A stretch of 64,000 nt of DNA from positions 1-64,000 of the forward strand of contig JAOZVV010000051.1 of the NCBI GenBank assembly GCA_025869365.1, in the 5' to 3' direction. The notes below the pieces were generated by a model. The model saw only the letters and a list, made by a program, of their open reading frames with translations. It was not told the origin of the DNA and searched no databases. Below, piece after piece: positions 42,655 through 51,659 of this stretch (position 1 is its first letter; each line of letters begins with the position of its first letter). Origin of the DNA: Pseudonocardia sp. (lineage in GTDB: Bacteria > Actinomycetota > Actinomycetes > Mycobacteriales > Pseudonocardiaceae). The position numbers and the translations under genes were made by a program.

Positions 42655-42981
42655 GGTGGGAGCTCCTTCTCTGGGAACCTCGTGGAAGTTCTGACGGACC
42701 GGGACGGGCCCGTCGACGTGCGCTCTCCGCCGCCCGCGCCGCCGGGCGGGTGGTTCGTCGACCCCGGACGCGGGCGGCCCGCCCGGCGCACTCGGGCCCG
42801 GCGAGCAGGTCCGCCTGGATCGACCCGAGGACCGCGTGATCGTTCGGCACCATCGGGTTCGACCGCGTCGAGGTGATTCCATCGTTCGGCGGTGGCCGCA
42901 TCGATCCGCGGCCCGGAGGGGACCGCCACCGCACAGGTGACCCGCGGATCACGGCGACCACGGGTACCGGGACCGGGCGGC
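42655..42981. other. 327-bp gap between amidohydrolase and acyl-CoA ligase
   Basis: Only the amidohydrolase ribosome site at the left edge is recognisable. No conserved coding pattern is seen on either strand. A promoter for the three downstream genes could be here, but I see no clear -10/-35 pair. Confidence 0.4.
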
Positions 42982-44511
42982 TCACCCCGATCGCCTGCCG
43001 AGTTCCTCGCGGAGCCGGTACTTGGCGATCTTCCCCGCGGCCGTCCGCGGCAGGCCGGCCACCCACACGAACTCACCCGGGACCTTGAACGACGCGAGCC
43101 GCGCCTGGCAGAGCTCCCGGAGGGAGTCGGTCGAGGGCCTGCTGCCGCGGCATTCGAGCACGGCGACGACCGACTCGCCCCAGCGCTCGTCGGGAACACC
43201 GATCACCGCGACATCCGTCACCCCCTGGACGGTCGAAAGGACGCTCTCGATCTCCTGCGGGTAGATGTTCTCGCCCCCACGGATGATCAGGTCCCGGGAG
43301 CGGCCCATGGAGTAGTGGTAGCCGTCCGCGTCCCTGCGGGCGAGATCACCGGTCCACACCCAGCCGTCGCGCAGGACCTCCGCCGTGGCCTCGGGGTTCT
43401 CGAAGTAGCCGGTCAGGGCCCCGTCCGTCCGGCAGACGATCTCCCCCACCTCACCCTCGGGGACCTCCTCGCCGTCCGGGTCCAGGACGCGGACGTCGAC
43501 CCCGGGTGCGGCCCTGCCGAGCGATCCGAGCAGGTCGTGCCGGCCGGCGTGCGCCGTCCGGTGGTCGGCCGCGTCCAGGACGGTGACGAGACCGGTCTCT
43601 GTGCTGCCGAAGAGGTTGAACATCTCGGCGTCCAGGTGCTCGATCGCCCGTGACAGCAGCCGCGGGGAGATGGTGGACCCGCCGTAGTGCAGCTGCGGGA
43701 GCCGGAACGCGTCCGGCCCGTCGCCGAGCTCGTCGAGCAGCAGGTCGAGCATGGTCGGCACGAGGAACGCCCCGTCGAGCGAGGCGCCGCGCACCAGCTC
43801 CGCCAGGCTCGCCGGATCGAACTGCGGCAGCAGGACCGACGTGAAGCCCCGGGCGAGATGGGTGAAGATCGTGCGGTGCCCCGCCACGTGGAACATGGGT
43901 GACGCGGAGTACCTGACGTCGCCCGGCGAGCCCGGGAACCGGCTCTGCCGCCAGATCTCGGTCTTCATGGAACGCTGGGACTGCATGACGCCCTTCGGCC
44001 GTCCCGTGGTCCCGCTCGTGTAGCAGACCGCGACGACGTCCTCGTCGTTCGTGCGGTGCTCGTGGAGGCGGTCGTGGCCGCTCTCCACGAGATCGCGGAA
44101 CTGCAGCTGACCCCGCCCGTCGGGGTCGAGCGCGACCGTCGTCGCGTTCCGCGACGACGGCGAGGCCTCGACGATCGGCGCATACCGGTCCGCGACGAAG
44201 ACGAGCTCGGGCCGGGCGTGCGCGAGGATGGTGGTCAGCTCGGCGGCGGCGAGGCGGTAGTTCAGAGGAACGTAGACGATGCCGAGCCGCATGCACGCGA
44301 GCATCACGACGATGTACTCGTAGCTGTCCGTGGCGAGGACGGCGGCTCGGTTGCCCGCTCGGAACCCCTTGCCCGCCAGCGCATCGGCCAGCCGATGGAC
44401 GTCGGTCCAGAGCTCGTCGAGACCCCACTTGCGCACACCTGGGGTGACGAAGCCGTCCCCCGCCCCGGGACGTCGCCGGCCCAGTTCGAGCATGTCCACG
44501 AAACTGATCAA
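42982..44511 (-). CDS. AMP-forming acyl-CoA ligase
   Basis: A 509-residue adenylate-forming ligase. CYTSGTTGRPKGVMQSQR is the A3 motif, FGSTETGLV the A5, DGWVWTGDLARRDADGYHY the A7/A8 region, and the catalytic Lys lies in PRTAAGKIAKYRL. It would activate a pathway carboxylate to a CoA ester. The start is proposed as TTG 44511 (LISFVDMLELG), preceded by GGGGGTCGACC, because related ligases begin with this ISFVD-like sequence; ATG 44493 is the alternative. It lies in the leftward operon downstream of the SCP2-like gene. Confidence 0.85.
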   Translation of the reverse strand: MISFVDMLELGRRRPGAGDGFVTPGVRKWGLDELWTDVHRLADALAGKGFRAGNRAAVLATDSYEYIVVMLACMRLGIVYVPLNYRLAAAELTTILAHARPELVFVADRYAPIVEASPSSRNATTVALDPDGRGQLQFRDLVESGHDRLHEHRTNDEDVVAVCYTSGTTGRPKGVMQSQRSMKTEIWRQSRFPGSPGDVRYSASPMFHVAGHRTIFTHLARGFTSVLLPQFDPASLAELVRGASLDGAFLVPTMLDLLLDELGDGPDAFRLPQLHYGGSTISPRLLSRAIEHLDAEMFNLFGSTETGLVTVLDAADHRTAHAGRHDLLGSLGRAAPGVDVRVLDPDGEEVPEGEVGEIVCRTDGALTGYFENPEATAEVLRDGWVWTGDLARRDADGYHYSMGRSRDLIIRGGENIYPQEIESVLSTVQGVTDVAVIGVPDERWGESVVAVLECRGSRPSTDSLRELCQARLASFKVPGEFVWVAGLPRTAAGKIAKYRLREELGRRSG

Positions 44512-44578
44512 GGTCGACCCCCGAGACTCGCTGTGACACCGGACCGATGCACGGGTCGACGTTCCCGCCCGGCGAACA

Positions 44579-44995
44579 CTATGCGGGCTGTGACGGCGCG
44601 GAGAAATCCGTTCGACGGGCGATTTCGTCAACGGCCGCAAGGTAATCCGCCGATCGACTCAGCGGGGTGAGCGTCTTGAGCACCTGGACGTCGCCCTCCG
44701 GCCGGATGCGCCCGGAGCGGAACGCCTCCTTCTCCGGCAGTCCGCCCGTGAGGTGCAGGATGCTGTCGCCGTAGGTCGAGTAGAGGACGACGTCCGGGGC
44801 GCCGTGGTCCGCGAGCACCGAGCACACGAGCCGGCCCTCGTCGAAGACGCGGTGGAACACGACGTCGCCTCCTCCGGGTGCCTCCGTCATGACGCACTGC
44901 ATGACGAACGTCGCCCCCGGGCACGGCGGCATCGGTTCCATGACCGACGTCGACATGTCGAGCCATTCCTGGGTGAGGTACGGGATACCGCTCAT
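44579..44995 (-). CDS. SCP2 sterol-carrier-like small protein
   Basis: A 138-residue protein starting SGIPYLTQEWLDM. The central strands (VVFHRVFDEGRLVCSVLAD, VLYSTYGDSILHLTGG) and the ending FRSGRIRPEGDVQVLKTLTP resemble the SCP2 pattern, in which a GRIxxEGD segment lines the hydrophobic tunnel. It may carry a hydrophobic acid or CoA ester between the enzymes of this operon. Family match is moderate and made by eye. Confidence 0.6.
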   Translation of the reverse strand: MSGIPYLTQEWLDMSTSVMEPMPPCPGATFVMQCVMTEAPGGGDVVFHRVFDEGRLVCSVLADHGAPDVVLYSTYGDSILHLTGGLPEKEAFRSGRIRPEGDVQVLKTLTPLSRSADYLAAVDEIARRTDFSAPSQPA

Positions 44996-45028
44996 CGGAT
45001 TCCTCTCGAAGCGGGTCAGGGGTACGGC

Positions 45029-45769
45029 TCAGGAGTCGGTCTGCGTGACGTTCTCGGTGCCCTGCGCGGCGGGGAGGTCCGGGTCGCAGACGAACCTGAT
45101 CGCGGGCAGGGTGATGTCGACGGTGGCGAACGTCGCCGAGATCGGCCACGTCGGGGCGAGCCGGTCGTCGACGGCGCCGGGGCGGTGCCTGACCTGCGCG
45201 CCGCCACGCGCGACGGTCTTGACGAGGTATTCGGGGTCGACCTGCAGGAGCTTCGTCCCGCGCGGCGTCCTGGCGAGGTTCATGCTCGGCGCGTAGTAGA
45301 CGGAACCGCTCGCGATGGGCGTCGGGTCCTCGAGCTCGACGTCGAAGCACCCGGCGCCGGCGACGCTCGCCCACCCCGAGATGCGGTCGTGCCCGACGCG
45401 CAGCCGCACGTCGGCCTCGATGCACGGAAAACCCCACGACTCCCGCAGGGCCGCGCCGGCGCGCGGGTTGTCGACGAAGGCGTTCACGAGGAAGCTCCGT
45501 GACTTCGTCGCGGCCCTGGCCCCGACCCGGATGCTCGCCAGGCGGAACGGTCCCCACGGGCTCTCCTCCACCTGGAGCAGCTGCCAGATCGCGATCGGCG
45601 GGCTCGTCGGGTGCAGGGCCGGCGGGAGGACGGCGAGCTGACCCGCCCCGCTGCTCCCGCAGTTCCCCGGCGGGTGGGTTGCGGGGGTGAGCGCCCCGGG
45701 TTGGGTCCCGCCCGGGCCGACGGCCGGGGCCCCGGCCGCGTCGACGGCGAGGGTGCCGAAGTCAGGCAT
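45029..45769 (-). CDS. acetoacetate decarboxylase-like protein
   Basis: A 246-residue protein resembling the acetoacetate decarboxylase superfamily: WQLLQVEESPWGPFRLASIR, then FLVNAFVDNPRAGAALRESW and GFPCIEADVRLRVG. The usual Schiff-base Lys is not obvious at the expected place, so it may act as a hydratase, aldolase or binding protein instead. An Ala/Pro-rich leader of about 50 residues precedes the domain. Its ATG overlaps the stop of the LLM gene (ATGA), so the two are coupled. Confidence 0.7.
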   Translation of the reverse strand: MPDFGTLAVDAAGAPAVGPGGTQPGALTPATHPPGNCGSSGAGQLAVLPPALHPTSPPIAIWQLLQVEESPWGPFRLASIRVGARAATKSRSFLVNAFVDNPRAGAALRESWGFPCIEADVRLRVGHDRISGWASVAGAGCFDVELEDPTPIASGSVYYAPSMNLARTPRGTKLLQVDPEYLVKTVARGGAQVRHRPGAVDDRLAPTWPISATFATVDITLPAIRFVCDPDLPAAQGTENVTQTDS

Positions 45770-46890
45770 CAGGCGACCTCGTCCGCCGACGTCGGCACCG
45801 ACCCGGCGACCGGGGGGTGCCCGAAGGCCGGCATCACCTCGCGGGCGAAGAGCCTCAGGCTGTCGAGGACCTCGGCCTGCGGGATCGTCTCGACGCTGTT
45901 GAGGATGAACACGACGCGGTCGACCCCGATGGACTCCCACTGCTTGAGCGACCGGATCAGGCTCTCGGGGTCACCGATGGCGATCCCGTCCGGAATCTTC
46001 ATCGAGTCGCCCGAGCTCGTGGACTCCTGCCGGAGCGCGGAGAAGAGCCCGTCGGTCGCGTACGACTGGGTCGGGTAGATCTCCTTCACGAAGAGCTGCT
46101 GGGGAGCGAGGTAGTTGAAGTGGTCGGAGAGCTCGGCGCCCCGCTTCATCGCGTGGGCCGGGTCCTCGTGGCAGTACATGAAGTTGACCGTGTTGACCTG
46201 CTCGTTGACGAAGCTGCCGACCGGGTCGCACAGCTGGATCCGGCGACGGTAGGTGGCGATCGTCTTCTCCTGGCGTTTCATCCCCCCGACGACGAGACCG
46301 AGACAGCCGAGCCCGCGGTCGGCCGCATCGACCTCGGTGCCGGGTGACGTCACGGCGACCCACAGGGGTGGATGCGGATCCTGCAGCGGCTTGGGCACGA
46401 TCGCCCGCTCCGGCATGGAGAAGCTGCGACCCTGATGGCTGTAGGTCGGCTGCGTCCACATCCGTGGGATCGCGCGGACGTACTCGTCCCAGGTCTTCTT
46501 CGTCTCGTCCGGATCGGCGGCGAAACCGCCGAGCTCGGTCCACGTCGCCGAACGGCCCGTCCCGATCTCGGCGCGCCCGCCGGAGAGGACGTCGAGCATG
46601 GCGGCACGTTCGGCGATCCGCGCGGGGTGGGAGAACTGCGGGACGCACACGGCGATCCCCAGGCCGAGCCGGATCTGTTCGGTGCGCATGGCGATCGCGG
46701 CGAGCAGCATCTCCGGCGCGGAGCAGTGCGAGATCTCCTCGAGGAAGTGGTGCTCGACCGCCCACACCTGGTCGAAGCCGAGCTGGTCGGCCAGCACGGC
46801 CTGTTCGATGCAGTTGTCGACCACCATCTTCTCCACGCCCGGTCGGAAGGGGCGTGGGACCGAAACCTCGAACACGATGCCGAACTTCAC
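45769..46890 (-). CDS. LLM-class flavin-dependent monooxygenase
   Basis: A 373-residue luciferase-like monooxygenase. VKFGIVFEVSVP is the first strand, WAVEHHFLEEISHCSAPEML is typical of the alkanal/LLM group, and GRAEIGTGRSAT carries the flavin-phosphate loop. It would hydroxylate or open a ring using reduced flavin supplied by a separate reductase. GTG 46890 follows AGGGGG by four bases and is preferred to an earlier GTG at 46914. It is the first gene of the leftward operon and probably performs the entry oxidation. Confidence 0.87.
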   Translation of the reverse strand: MKFGIVFEVSVPRPFRPGVEKMVVDNCIEQAVLADQLGFDQVWAVEHHFLEEISHCSAPEMLLAAIAMRTEQIRLGLGIAVCVPQFSHPARIAERAAMLDVLSGGRAEIGTGRSATWTELGGFAADPDETKKTWDEYVRAIPRMWTQPTYSHQGRSFSMPERAIVPKPLQDPHPPLWVAVTSPGTEVDAADRGLGCLGLVVGGMKRQEKTIATYRRRIQLCDPVGSFVNEQVNTVNFMYCHEDPAHAMKRGAELSDHFNYLAPQQLFVKEIYPTQSYATDGLFSALRQESTSSGDSMKIPDGIAIGDPESLIRSLKQWESIGVDRVVFILNSVETIPQAEVLDSLRLFAREVMPAFGHPPVAGSVPTSADEVA

Positions 46891-46929
46891 AAGGCCCCCT
46901 GCGGCGGTTGTCACGTCTCACGTGGGAGG

Positions 46930-46965
46930 AACTTGAAACATCCTCACCTGACAGGTCGTCAAGTT
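46930..46965. promoter_or_regulatory. inverted repeat upstream of the catabolic operon
   Basis: AACTTGA (46930-46936) and TCAAGTT (46959-46965) are perfectly complementary around 22 bases. An inner CCTGACAGG is also present. On the gene strand it contains GAGGATGT, close to GAGGGTGT in the operator at 47953-47974, so the same TetR may bind both. It lies 40 bases before the LLM start. Confidence 0.45.
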
Positions 46966-47042
46966 AGCCAGGCCGCTCGGCACCGTCAAGACCCCGTGCT
47001 TCACCCCAAACCGAGATGAACCGGGGGAAGAGGCCGCCGGCT

Positions 47043-47777
47043 CTACTTGAGACGCTGTTCAGCGACGGCGGCCCGCGGCCTGACGTCGCTCTCGGCGAGA
47101 TCGATCGCGTCCGCCCACAACGTCGCCAGCAGGTGCGCCGTGTCGGTCATGCTCGGCATCTCCGCCCGAGGTCCGAGCACGTACACGTCGTAGCAGTAGC
47201 GCTCCATCATCAAGGTCATCGCCCGGGCCATGCCGGACGGGTCGAGATCGCTGCGGACGAGGCCGAGGGCGACGCCCTCCTCCAGGTAGCGCGCGAACGT
47301 CTCGTGGAAATGCCGGTTGTACTGGACGTACTGCTCGAGCATCCGTTCGTCGGCATGGATCGCGGACTCGCGGATGGCGAAGAACTCCGCATGCCTGGCG
47401 AAGCTCTCGACGTACGACGTCACCACGCGCGACAGGCCCGCCCGCCCGCTGCGGGGGTCCCACTGCCCGACCCCCTGGCGCATCACGTCCCCCACGACCT
47501 CGTCGAGCAAGGCGATCACGACGTCCGTGCGCTCCGCGAAGTACACGTAGAACGTGGCCAGGCTGACGCCGGCCTTCCGGGCGATGTCCGAGACGGTCGT
47601 CGCCACGTAGCCCTGCTCGCGGAACAGTTCGGTGGCACAGTCGATGAGGCGCCGCCGGGTCCGCTGGGCGCGCGGTCCGAGCGTGGAGTCGTTCCGGTTC
47701 AGCTCCCCCCGCGGGGCGGTCGGCATGCCGTCGACGCCTGCGTCGGCGCGCTCGTCGCCATCATCGGTGCTGGTCAT
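47043..47777 (-). CDS. TetR family regulator of the catabolic/transport region
   Basis: A 244-residue TetR regulator. After a 40-residue acidic leader, the helix-turn-helix reads RRRLIDCATELFREQGYVAT, then VSDIARKAGVSLATFYVYFAERTD. The effector domain includes EYVQYNRHFHETFARYLEEG-like helices (here LEQYVQYNRHFHETFARY), as in regulators of lipid or steroid pathways. GAGGAGG precedes ATG 47777. It lies between the leftward catabolic operon and the rightward transporter, with repeats on both sides, and probably represses both. Confidence 0.87.
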   Translation of the reverse strand: MTSTDDGDERADAGVDGMPTAPRGELNRNDSTLGPRAQRTRRRLIDCATELFREQGYVATTVSDIARKAGVSLATFYVYFAERTDVVIALLDEVVGDVMRQGVGQWDPRSGRAGLSRVVTSYVESFARHAEFFAIRESAIHADERMLEQYVQYNRHFHETFARYLEEGVALGLVRSDLDPSGMARAMTLMMERYCYDVYVLGPRAEMPSMTDTAHLLATLWADAIDLAESDVRPRAAVAEQRLK

Positions 47778-47943
47778 GAACCGCCTCCTCGAAGCGCTGG
47801 CGTGAAGGTGGGACCGACGAGCGCACCCGGGGCCGTCCCGCCGCCCGCCCGGCCGGCCCGCGCCGCGAGATGCGTCCCGGACGGCACCGCACGATACCGG
47901 CCCCCACTCCGCGTTCCCGCCGAGACACGGCGTCGACGACCGA

Positions 47944-47983
47944 ATTTGAGTGGTTGACATGAGAGGGTGTCAACAGGGATTCT
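47944..47983. promoter_or_regulatory. divergent promoter with operator over back-to-back -35 boxes
   Basis: GTTGACA (47953-47959) and TGTCAAC (47968-47974) form a 7-8-7 inverted repeat. Each arm contains a perfect -35 TTGACA, one per strand. A -10-like GATTCT (47978-47983) follows rightward at 18 bp, and CAAATT (complement of 47944-47949) leftward. The rest of the 582-bp gap 47778-48359 holds no gene that I recognise. Confidence 0.5.
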
Positions 47984-48275
47984 CTCGTTGCTCGCCGTTC
48001 TGGTTCATGTCGCACAGCGTAGCGCGGCCGGGCTCAGCACCTTGGTGACCAGGAGTGTGATGCCATGTCAACGAACCTGAGACGGCTGCCGGCGACAGGA
48101 TCACCGAGTCACGACCACGTCGATCCGGCAATCCGGTTCGCTCGAAATCTGCGAGATCGTCAAGTTCGGCGCCACCCACGGAGCGGACCGGCGAGACCGG
48201 TGACCGCGACGAGCTCCTGACCTACGTACGGCCTTGCGAGCAGTTCCCGACCGTCGAACACCCCGCGCGACACCG

Positions 48276-48308
48276 ACAGGAACACGGCCGTTCCGCGGCC
48301 CTTCCTGT
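48276..48308 (+). promoter_or_regulatory. inverted repeat in the leader of the transporter operon
   Basis: ACAGGAA (48276-48282) and TTCCTGT (48302-48308) pair perfectly over a 19-nt spacer, 51 bases before the substrate-binding protein start. It could be an operator or an RNA hairpin. Confidence 0.35.
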
Positions 48309-48359
48309 TCCGATCCCGTGATCTCGCGGATTCTGTCACCCCTCGAAGGGATCCAATTC

Positions 48360-49601
48360 ATGAAGATGCAAACGATCTTCACCACGTGTTTGGCAGCGTT
48401 GGCGCTGGCGGCCGCGGGATGCAGTTCCGGTGGTGACGGCGGGTCCGGTGCCGCCGCAGGTCTCACCGGTGACCCCATCGTGATCGGGGTGCAGGCACCC
48501 TCGAAGGGCACCACGGCCGCCTACCCGCAGAGCGAGTACGGCGCGCAGGCAGCCGAGTGGTACATCAACACCAAGATGGGCGGCATCAACGGCCGTCCGG
48601 TCGAGCTGCAGATCTGCCAGGGCGACGGCAGCCCGGAGACGGCCGTCAACTGTGCCAACCAGTTCGTGTCCTCGAACGTCCCGGTCGTGTTCGACGCGAA
48701 CGACCCGTCCTCGTCGGCCGCGGTCCCCGTACTGACCGGAGCCGGCACACCGATCGCCGGCGAGCTGAGCGCCACCGCGATCCCGGACGCCCTGCCCTGG
48801 GGCCAGGCCTTCTACTTCTCCGGGCCGCTCGAGACGAGCGCGCTGGGCCTGGTCACGGTCGTGCAGCGCCTCGACAAGAGGAACGTGACGCTGGCAGCCT
48901 CCGACAACGCGGGCAGTCACGCGTTCATCGACAAGCTCGTGCAGCCCGCCGCCAAGAGCCTCGGCGTGACCGTGTCGGCGATCTACACGCCGGCCAACAG
49001 CGTCAACTTCCAGGTCCTCGCCGCGACGGCGCTGTCCGGGAAGCCCGACGTCGCCGGGAACCTGTCGCTCACCGAGGACGGCTGCACCGGGTTCTTCCAG
49101 GCCCTCCGGCAGCAGAACTACACCGGGACGCTGTACGCGGGATCGTGCTCGCAGTTCATCGCGGCGATGAAGGAGCAGGCGGCCGGAGCCATCCTCCAGC
49201 CCCGGCTCTGGCTCCCCGCGTCCCGGTCGCACGCCCCGACCGCGGTCCAGCAGCAGCTCGACGACTTCGCCGCCTCGATGAAGGAGGTCGGCCGTGAGAA
49301 GGAGCAGTCCGCACGGTCGCTCTACTCCTTCGCCGGCATGGTCAACCTCGCCAACGCCATGAAGACCGTGCAGGGCGACTTCACGACGCAGTCGGTCACC
49401 ACCGCGCTGAAGGCGGTCAAGGACATGCCGAGCTTCGCCGGGCCCACCATCACCTGTGACGGCCAGCAGTGGCCGGGTCGCCCGTCGGCGTGCAGCAAGA
49501 AGGCCATCTTCTTGAACGTCCAGCCCGACGGCACCCTCGCACCGGTCAACCCGGACGGGTTCATCGAGCTCGACCCGAAGGCGTTGCAGAGCGGCGCCTG
49601 A
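48360..49601 (+). CDS. Liv-type ABC transporter substrate-binding lipoprotein
   Basis: A 413-residue periplasmic-binding-type lipoprotein. The signal peptide ends in a lipobox (ALAAAGC, Cys21), followed by a flexible SSGGDGGSG stretch. The type-I binding fold starts PIVIGVQAPSKGT. It resembles LivK/urea/aromatic-acid receptors rather than a strict leucine binder. GAAGGGA precedes the ATG. It heads a transporter operon next to a catabolic cluster, so it probably captures that pathway's substrate, perhaps an organic acid. Specificity is unknown. Confidence 0.88.
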   Translation: MKMQTIFTTCLAALALAAAGCSSGGDGGSGAAAGLTGDPIVIGVQAPSKGTTAAYPQSEYGAQAAEWYINTKMGGINGRPVELQICQGDGSPETAVNCANQFVSSNVPVVFDANDPSSSAAVPVLTGAGTPIAGELSATAIPDALPWGQAFYFSGPLETSALGLVTVVQRLDKRNVTLAASDNAGSHAFIDKLVQPAAKSLGVTVSAIYTPANSVNFQVLAATALSGKPDVAGNLSLTEDGCTGFFQALRQQNYTGTLYAGSCSQFIAAMKEQAAGAILQPRLWLPASRSHAPTAVQQQLDDFAASMKEVGREKEQSARSLYSFAGMVNLANAMKTVQGDFTTQSVTTALKAVKDMPSFAGPTITCDGQQWPGRPSACSKKAIFLNVQPDGTLAPVNPDGFIELDPKALQSGA

Positions 49602-49664
49602 CCTCTCGGCTGGTCGACGACGACATCGACGGCCCTCGGGCCCTCACGAACGAAAGGAATCGAC

Positions 49665-51659
49665 GTGGGTACCGTCCTGCAGTTCGTGGTCCTCGGACTG
49701 GGGCTCGGGGCCGTCTACATCGGCCTGGGGAGCGGACTGCTCCTCGTGCACCGTGCGACGGGCATGATCAACTTTGCGCAGGGTGCGATCGCGACCTGGG
49801 GCGCGTACGTCTTCGCGGAACTGAGGAACACCGGCACCCTCGTGTTCCCGATCGGCTCCGTCGACCTCGGCGAGCCGCCGTCGACGGCGACCTCCCTCGT
49901 GATCGCACTGGCCACCGCGATCGCGCTGGGCTTCGCCGTCCACTACCTGGCCTTCCGGCCGGTGCGGCAGAACTCGGTGCTGGCCCAGGTCGTCGTCTCC
50001 GTGGCACTCCTGATCACCATCCAGGCGCTGGTCGTGCTCAGGTTCGGGCCGAACAAGGTGGACGTCGAGTCGTTCGTCCCCGGCGGGACCGTGACGGTGC
50101 TCGGCGCCTCCATCCCCACCCGGGAGCTGCTCATCGCCCTGGTGGTGGTCGTGCTCGCGGCGTTGGTCTGGTGCTACCTGCGGTTCACCCGGATCGGTAT
50201 CGCCACCCGCGCGGCGTCGGAGAACGAGCGGGCGGCGGTGCTGATGGGCTTCTCGCCCAGTTGGTTGGCGGCGATCGCGCAGGCCGGCGCGGCGTTCGTC
50301 GGCACCGTCGCCGTCATCCTGGCGAGCTCGTTGACCGGGCTGAACGCCGACTACTTCGGGCTGCTCGTGATCCCGGCGCTCGCCGTCCTGCTCGTCGCCC
50401 GGCTCGAGTCGATCCCGATCCTGGTCGTCGCCGCCATCGGCCTGGGCTCCTTCCAGTCGTTGATCGGCCTGCTCGTGACCCAGCCGTGGTGGCCGGTGTG
50501 GGCGCAGTCCGGGCTCGACCAGGTCATCCCGTTCGCCGTGGTCATGGTGATCCTGTTCGTGACGGGCAACCGGCTGCCCACCCGCGGGTCGACGCAGCAG
50601 ATCCGCCTGCCCGACGTCCCGATCCCCCGGATGCGGCCGGTCGTCGCCATCGGGCTCCTCGTGGCGGCGGGGGTTGCGCTGGCGCTGACCGAGGGGACCA
50701 TCCGGTTCGGCCTGACGACGTCGCTGATCCTCTCGCTCCTGGCACTGTCCTATGTGGTGCTCACCGGCTACCTCGGCCAGATCTCGCTGGCGCAGAGCGC
50801 CTTCGCCGGAGCCGCCGGGTTCGTCCTGTCCAAGGCCTCGGTCGACTGGGGAGTCCCGTTCCCGGTCTCGATGATCCTGTGCGCGCTGTTGGCCACCGCG
50901 CTCGGCATGCTCGTCGCACTGCCGGCGTTCCGGATCCGCGGCGCCCAGCTGGCCATCGTCACGCTGGCCGCCGGGCTCGGGATCGAGCGCTTCATCTTCA
51001 ACAACTACAGCCTCAGCCCGCCGGAGGGGAACCCGATCGCCGACGCGAGCCTCTTCGGGCTGGACCTCGCCGTCCGCGAGGGCCGCGACCTGTCGCGGCT
51101 CAGCTTCTCGCTGATGGTGCTGGTGATCGTCGCGATCGTGGTGTGGATCTTCGTGCGGGTCGCGTCGGGCGACATGGGCCGGGCGTTCCTCGCCGTGCGC
51201 GCCAACGAGCGGGCCGCCGAGTCCAGCGGGATCAACGTCCGGCGGACCAAGGTGATCGGGTTCGCGCTCTCCGCCTTCATCGCCGGCATCGCCGGGTGCC
51301 TCATCGGCTTCAGCCGGGGGCAGCTCTCGGCCGAGTCGTTCACGGTCATGGCAGGCCTGCAGCTTCTCGCCGTCGCCTACCTGGGCGGGATCACCACGAT
51401 CGGCGGTTCCCTCGTCGCGGGCCTCATCGGGCCGCTCGGGATCAGCTACGTGCTGATGCGCGGGTTCCTCGACCTCGGCGAGTACTACGAGCTCGTCCTC
51501 GGGCTGGCCCTCATCCTCACCGCGATCCTCAACCCCGTCGGCATCGCGGGCGCCACGCACCACCAGATCGAGTTCATCCGCAGGAAACTGGCACGTCGTC
51601 GAGCTGATGCCGCGCCGCCCGTCGACGTCGCACTCCGCGAGGAGCCCACTCGTGTCTGA
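49665..51659 (+). CDS. fused LivH-LivM ABC permease
   Basis: A 664-residue membrane protein containing both permeases of a branched-chain-type importer. The N-terminal half is LivH-like (GLGLGAVYIGLGSGLLLVHR, TGMINFAQGAIATWGAY). From about residue 320 the LivM-like half begins (LSYVVLTGYLGQISLAQSAF) and includes MGRAFLAVRANERAA. More than fifteen hydrophobic segments are visible. AAAGGA precedes the GTG. The fusion is known in some actinobacteria. Its stop overlaps the ATPase start. Confidence 0.88.
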   Translation: MGTVLQFVVLGLGLGAVYIGLGSGLLLVHRATGMINFAQGAIATWGAYVFAELRNTGTLVFPIGSVDLGEPPSTATSLVIALATAIALGFAVHYLAFRPVRQNSVLAQVVVSVALLITIQALVVLRFGPNKVDVESFVPGGTVTVLGASIPTRELLIALVVVVLAALVWCYLRFTRIGIATRAASENERAAVLMGFSPSWLAAIAQAGAAFVGTVAVILASSLTGLNADYFGLLVIPALAVLLVARLESIPILVVAAIGLGSFQSLIGLLVTQPWWPVWAQSGLDQVIPFAVVMVILFVTGNRLPTRGSTQQIRLPDVPIPRMRPVVAIGLLVAAGVALALTEGTIRFGLTTSLILSLLALSYVVLTGYLGQISLAQSAFAGAAGFVLSKASVDWGVPFPVSMILCALLATALGMLVALPAFRIRGAQLAIVTLAAGLGIERFIFNNYSLSPPEGNPIADASLFGLDLAVREGRDLSRLSFSLMVLVIVAIVVWIFVRVASGDMGRAFLAVRANERAAESSGINVRRTKVIGFALSAFIAGIAGCLIGFSRGQLSAESFTVMAGLQLLAVAYLGGITTIGGSLVAGLIGPLGISYVLMRGFLDLGEYYELVLGLALILTAILNPVGIAGATHHQIEFIRRKLARRRADAAPPVDVALREEPTRV

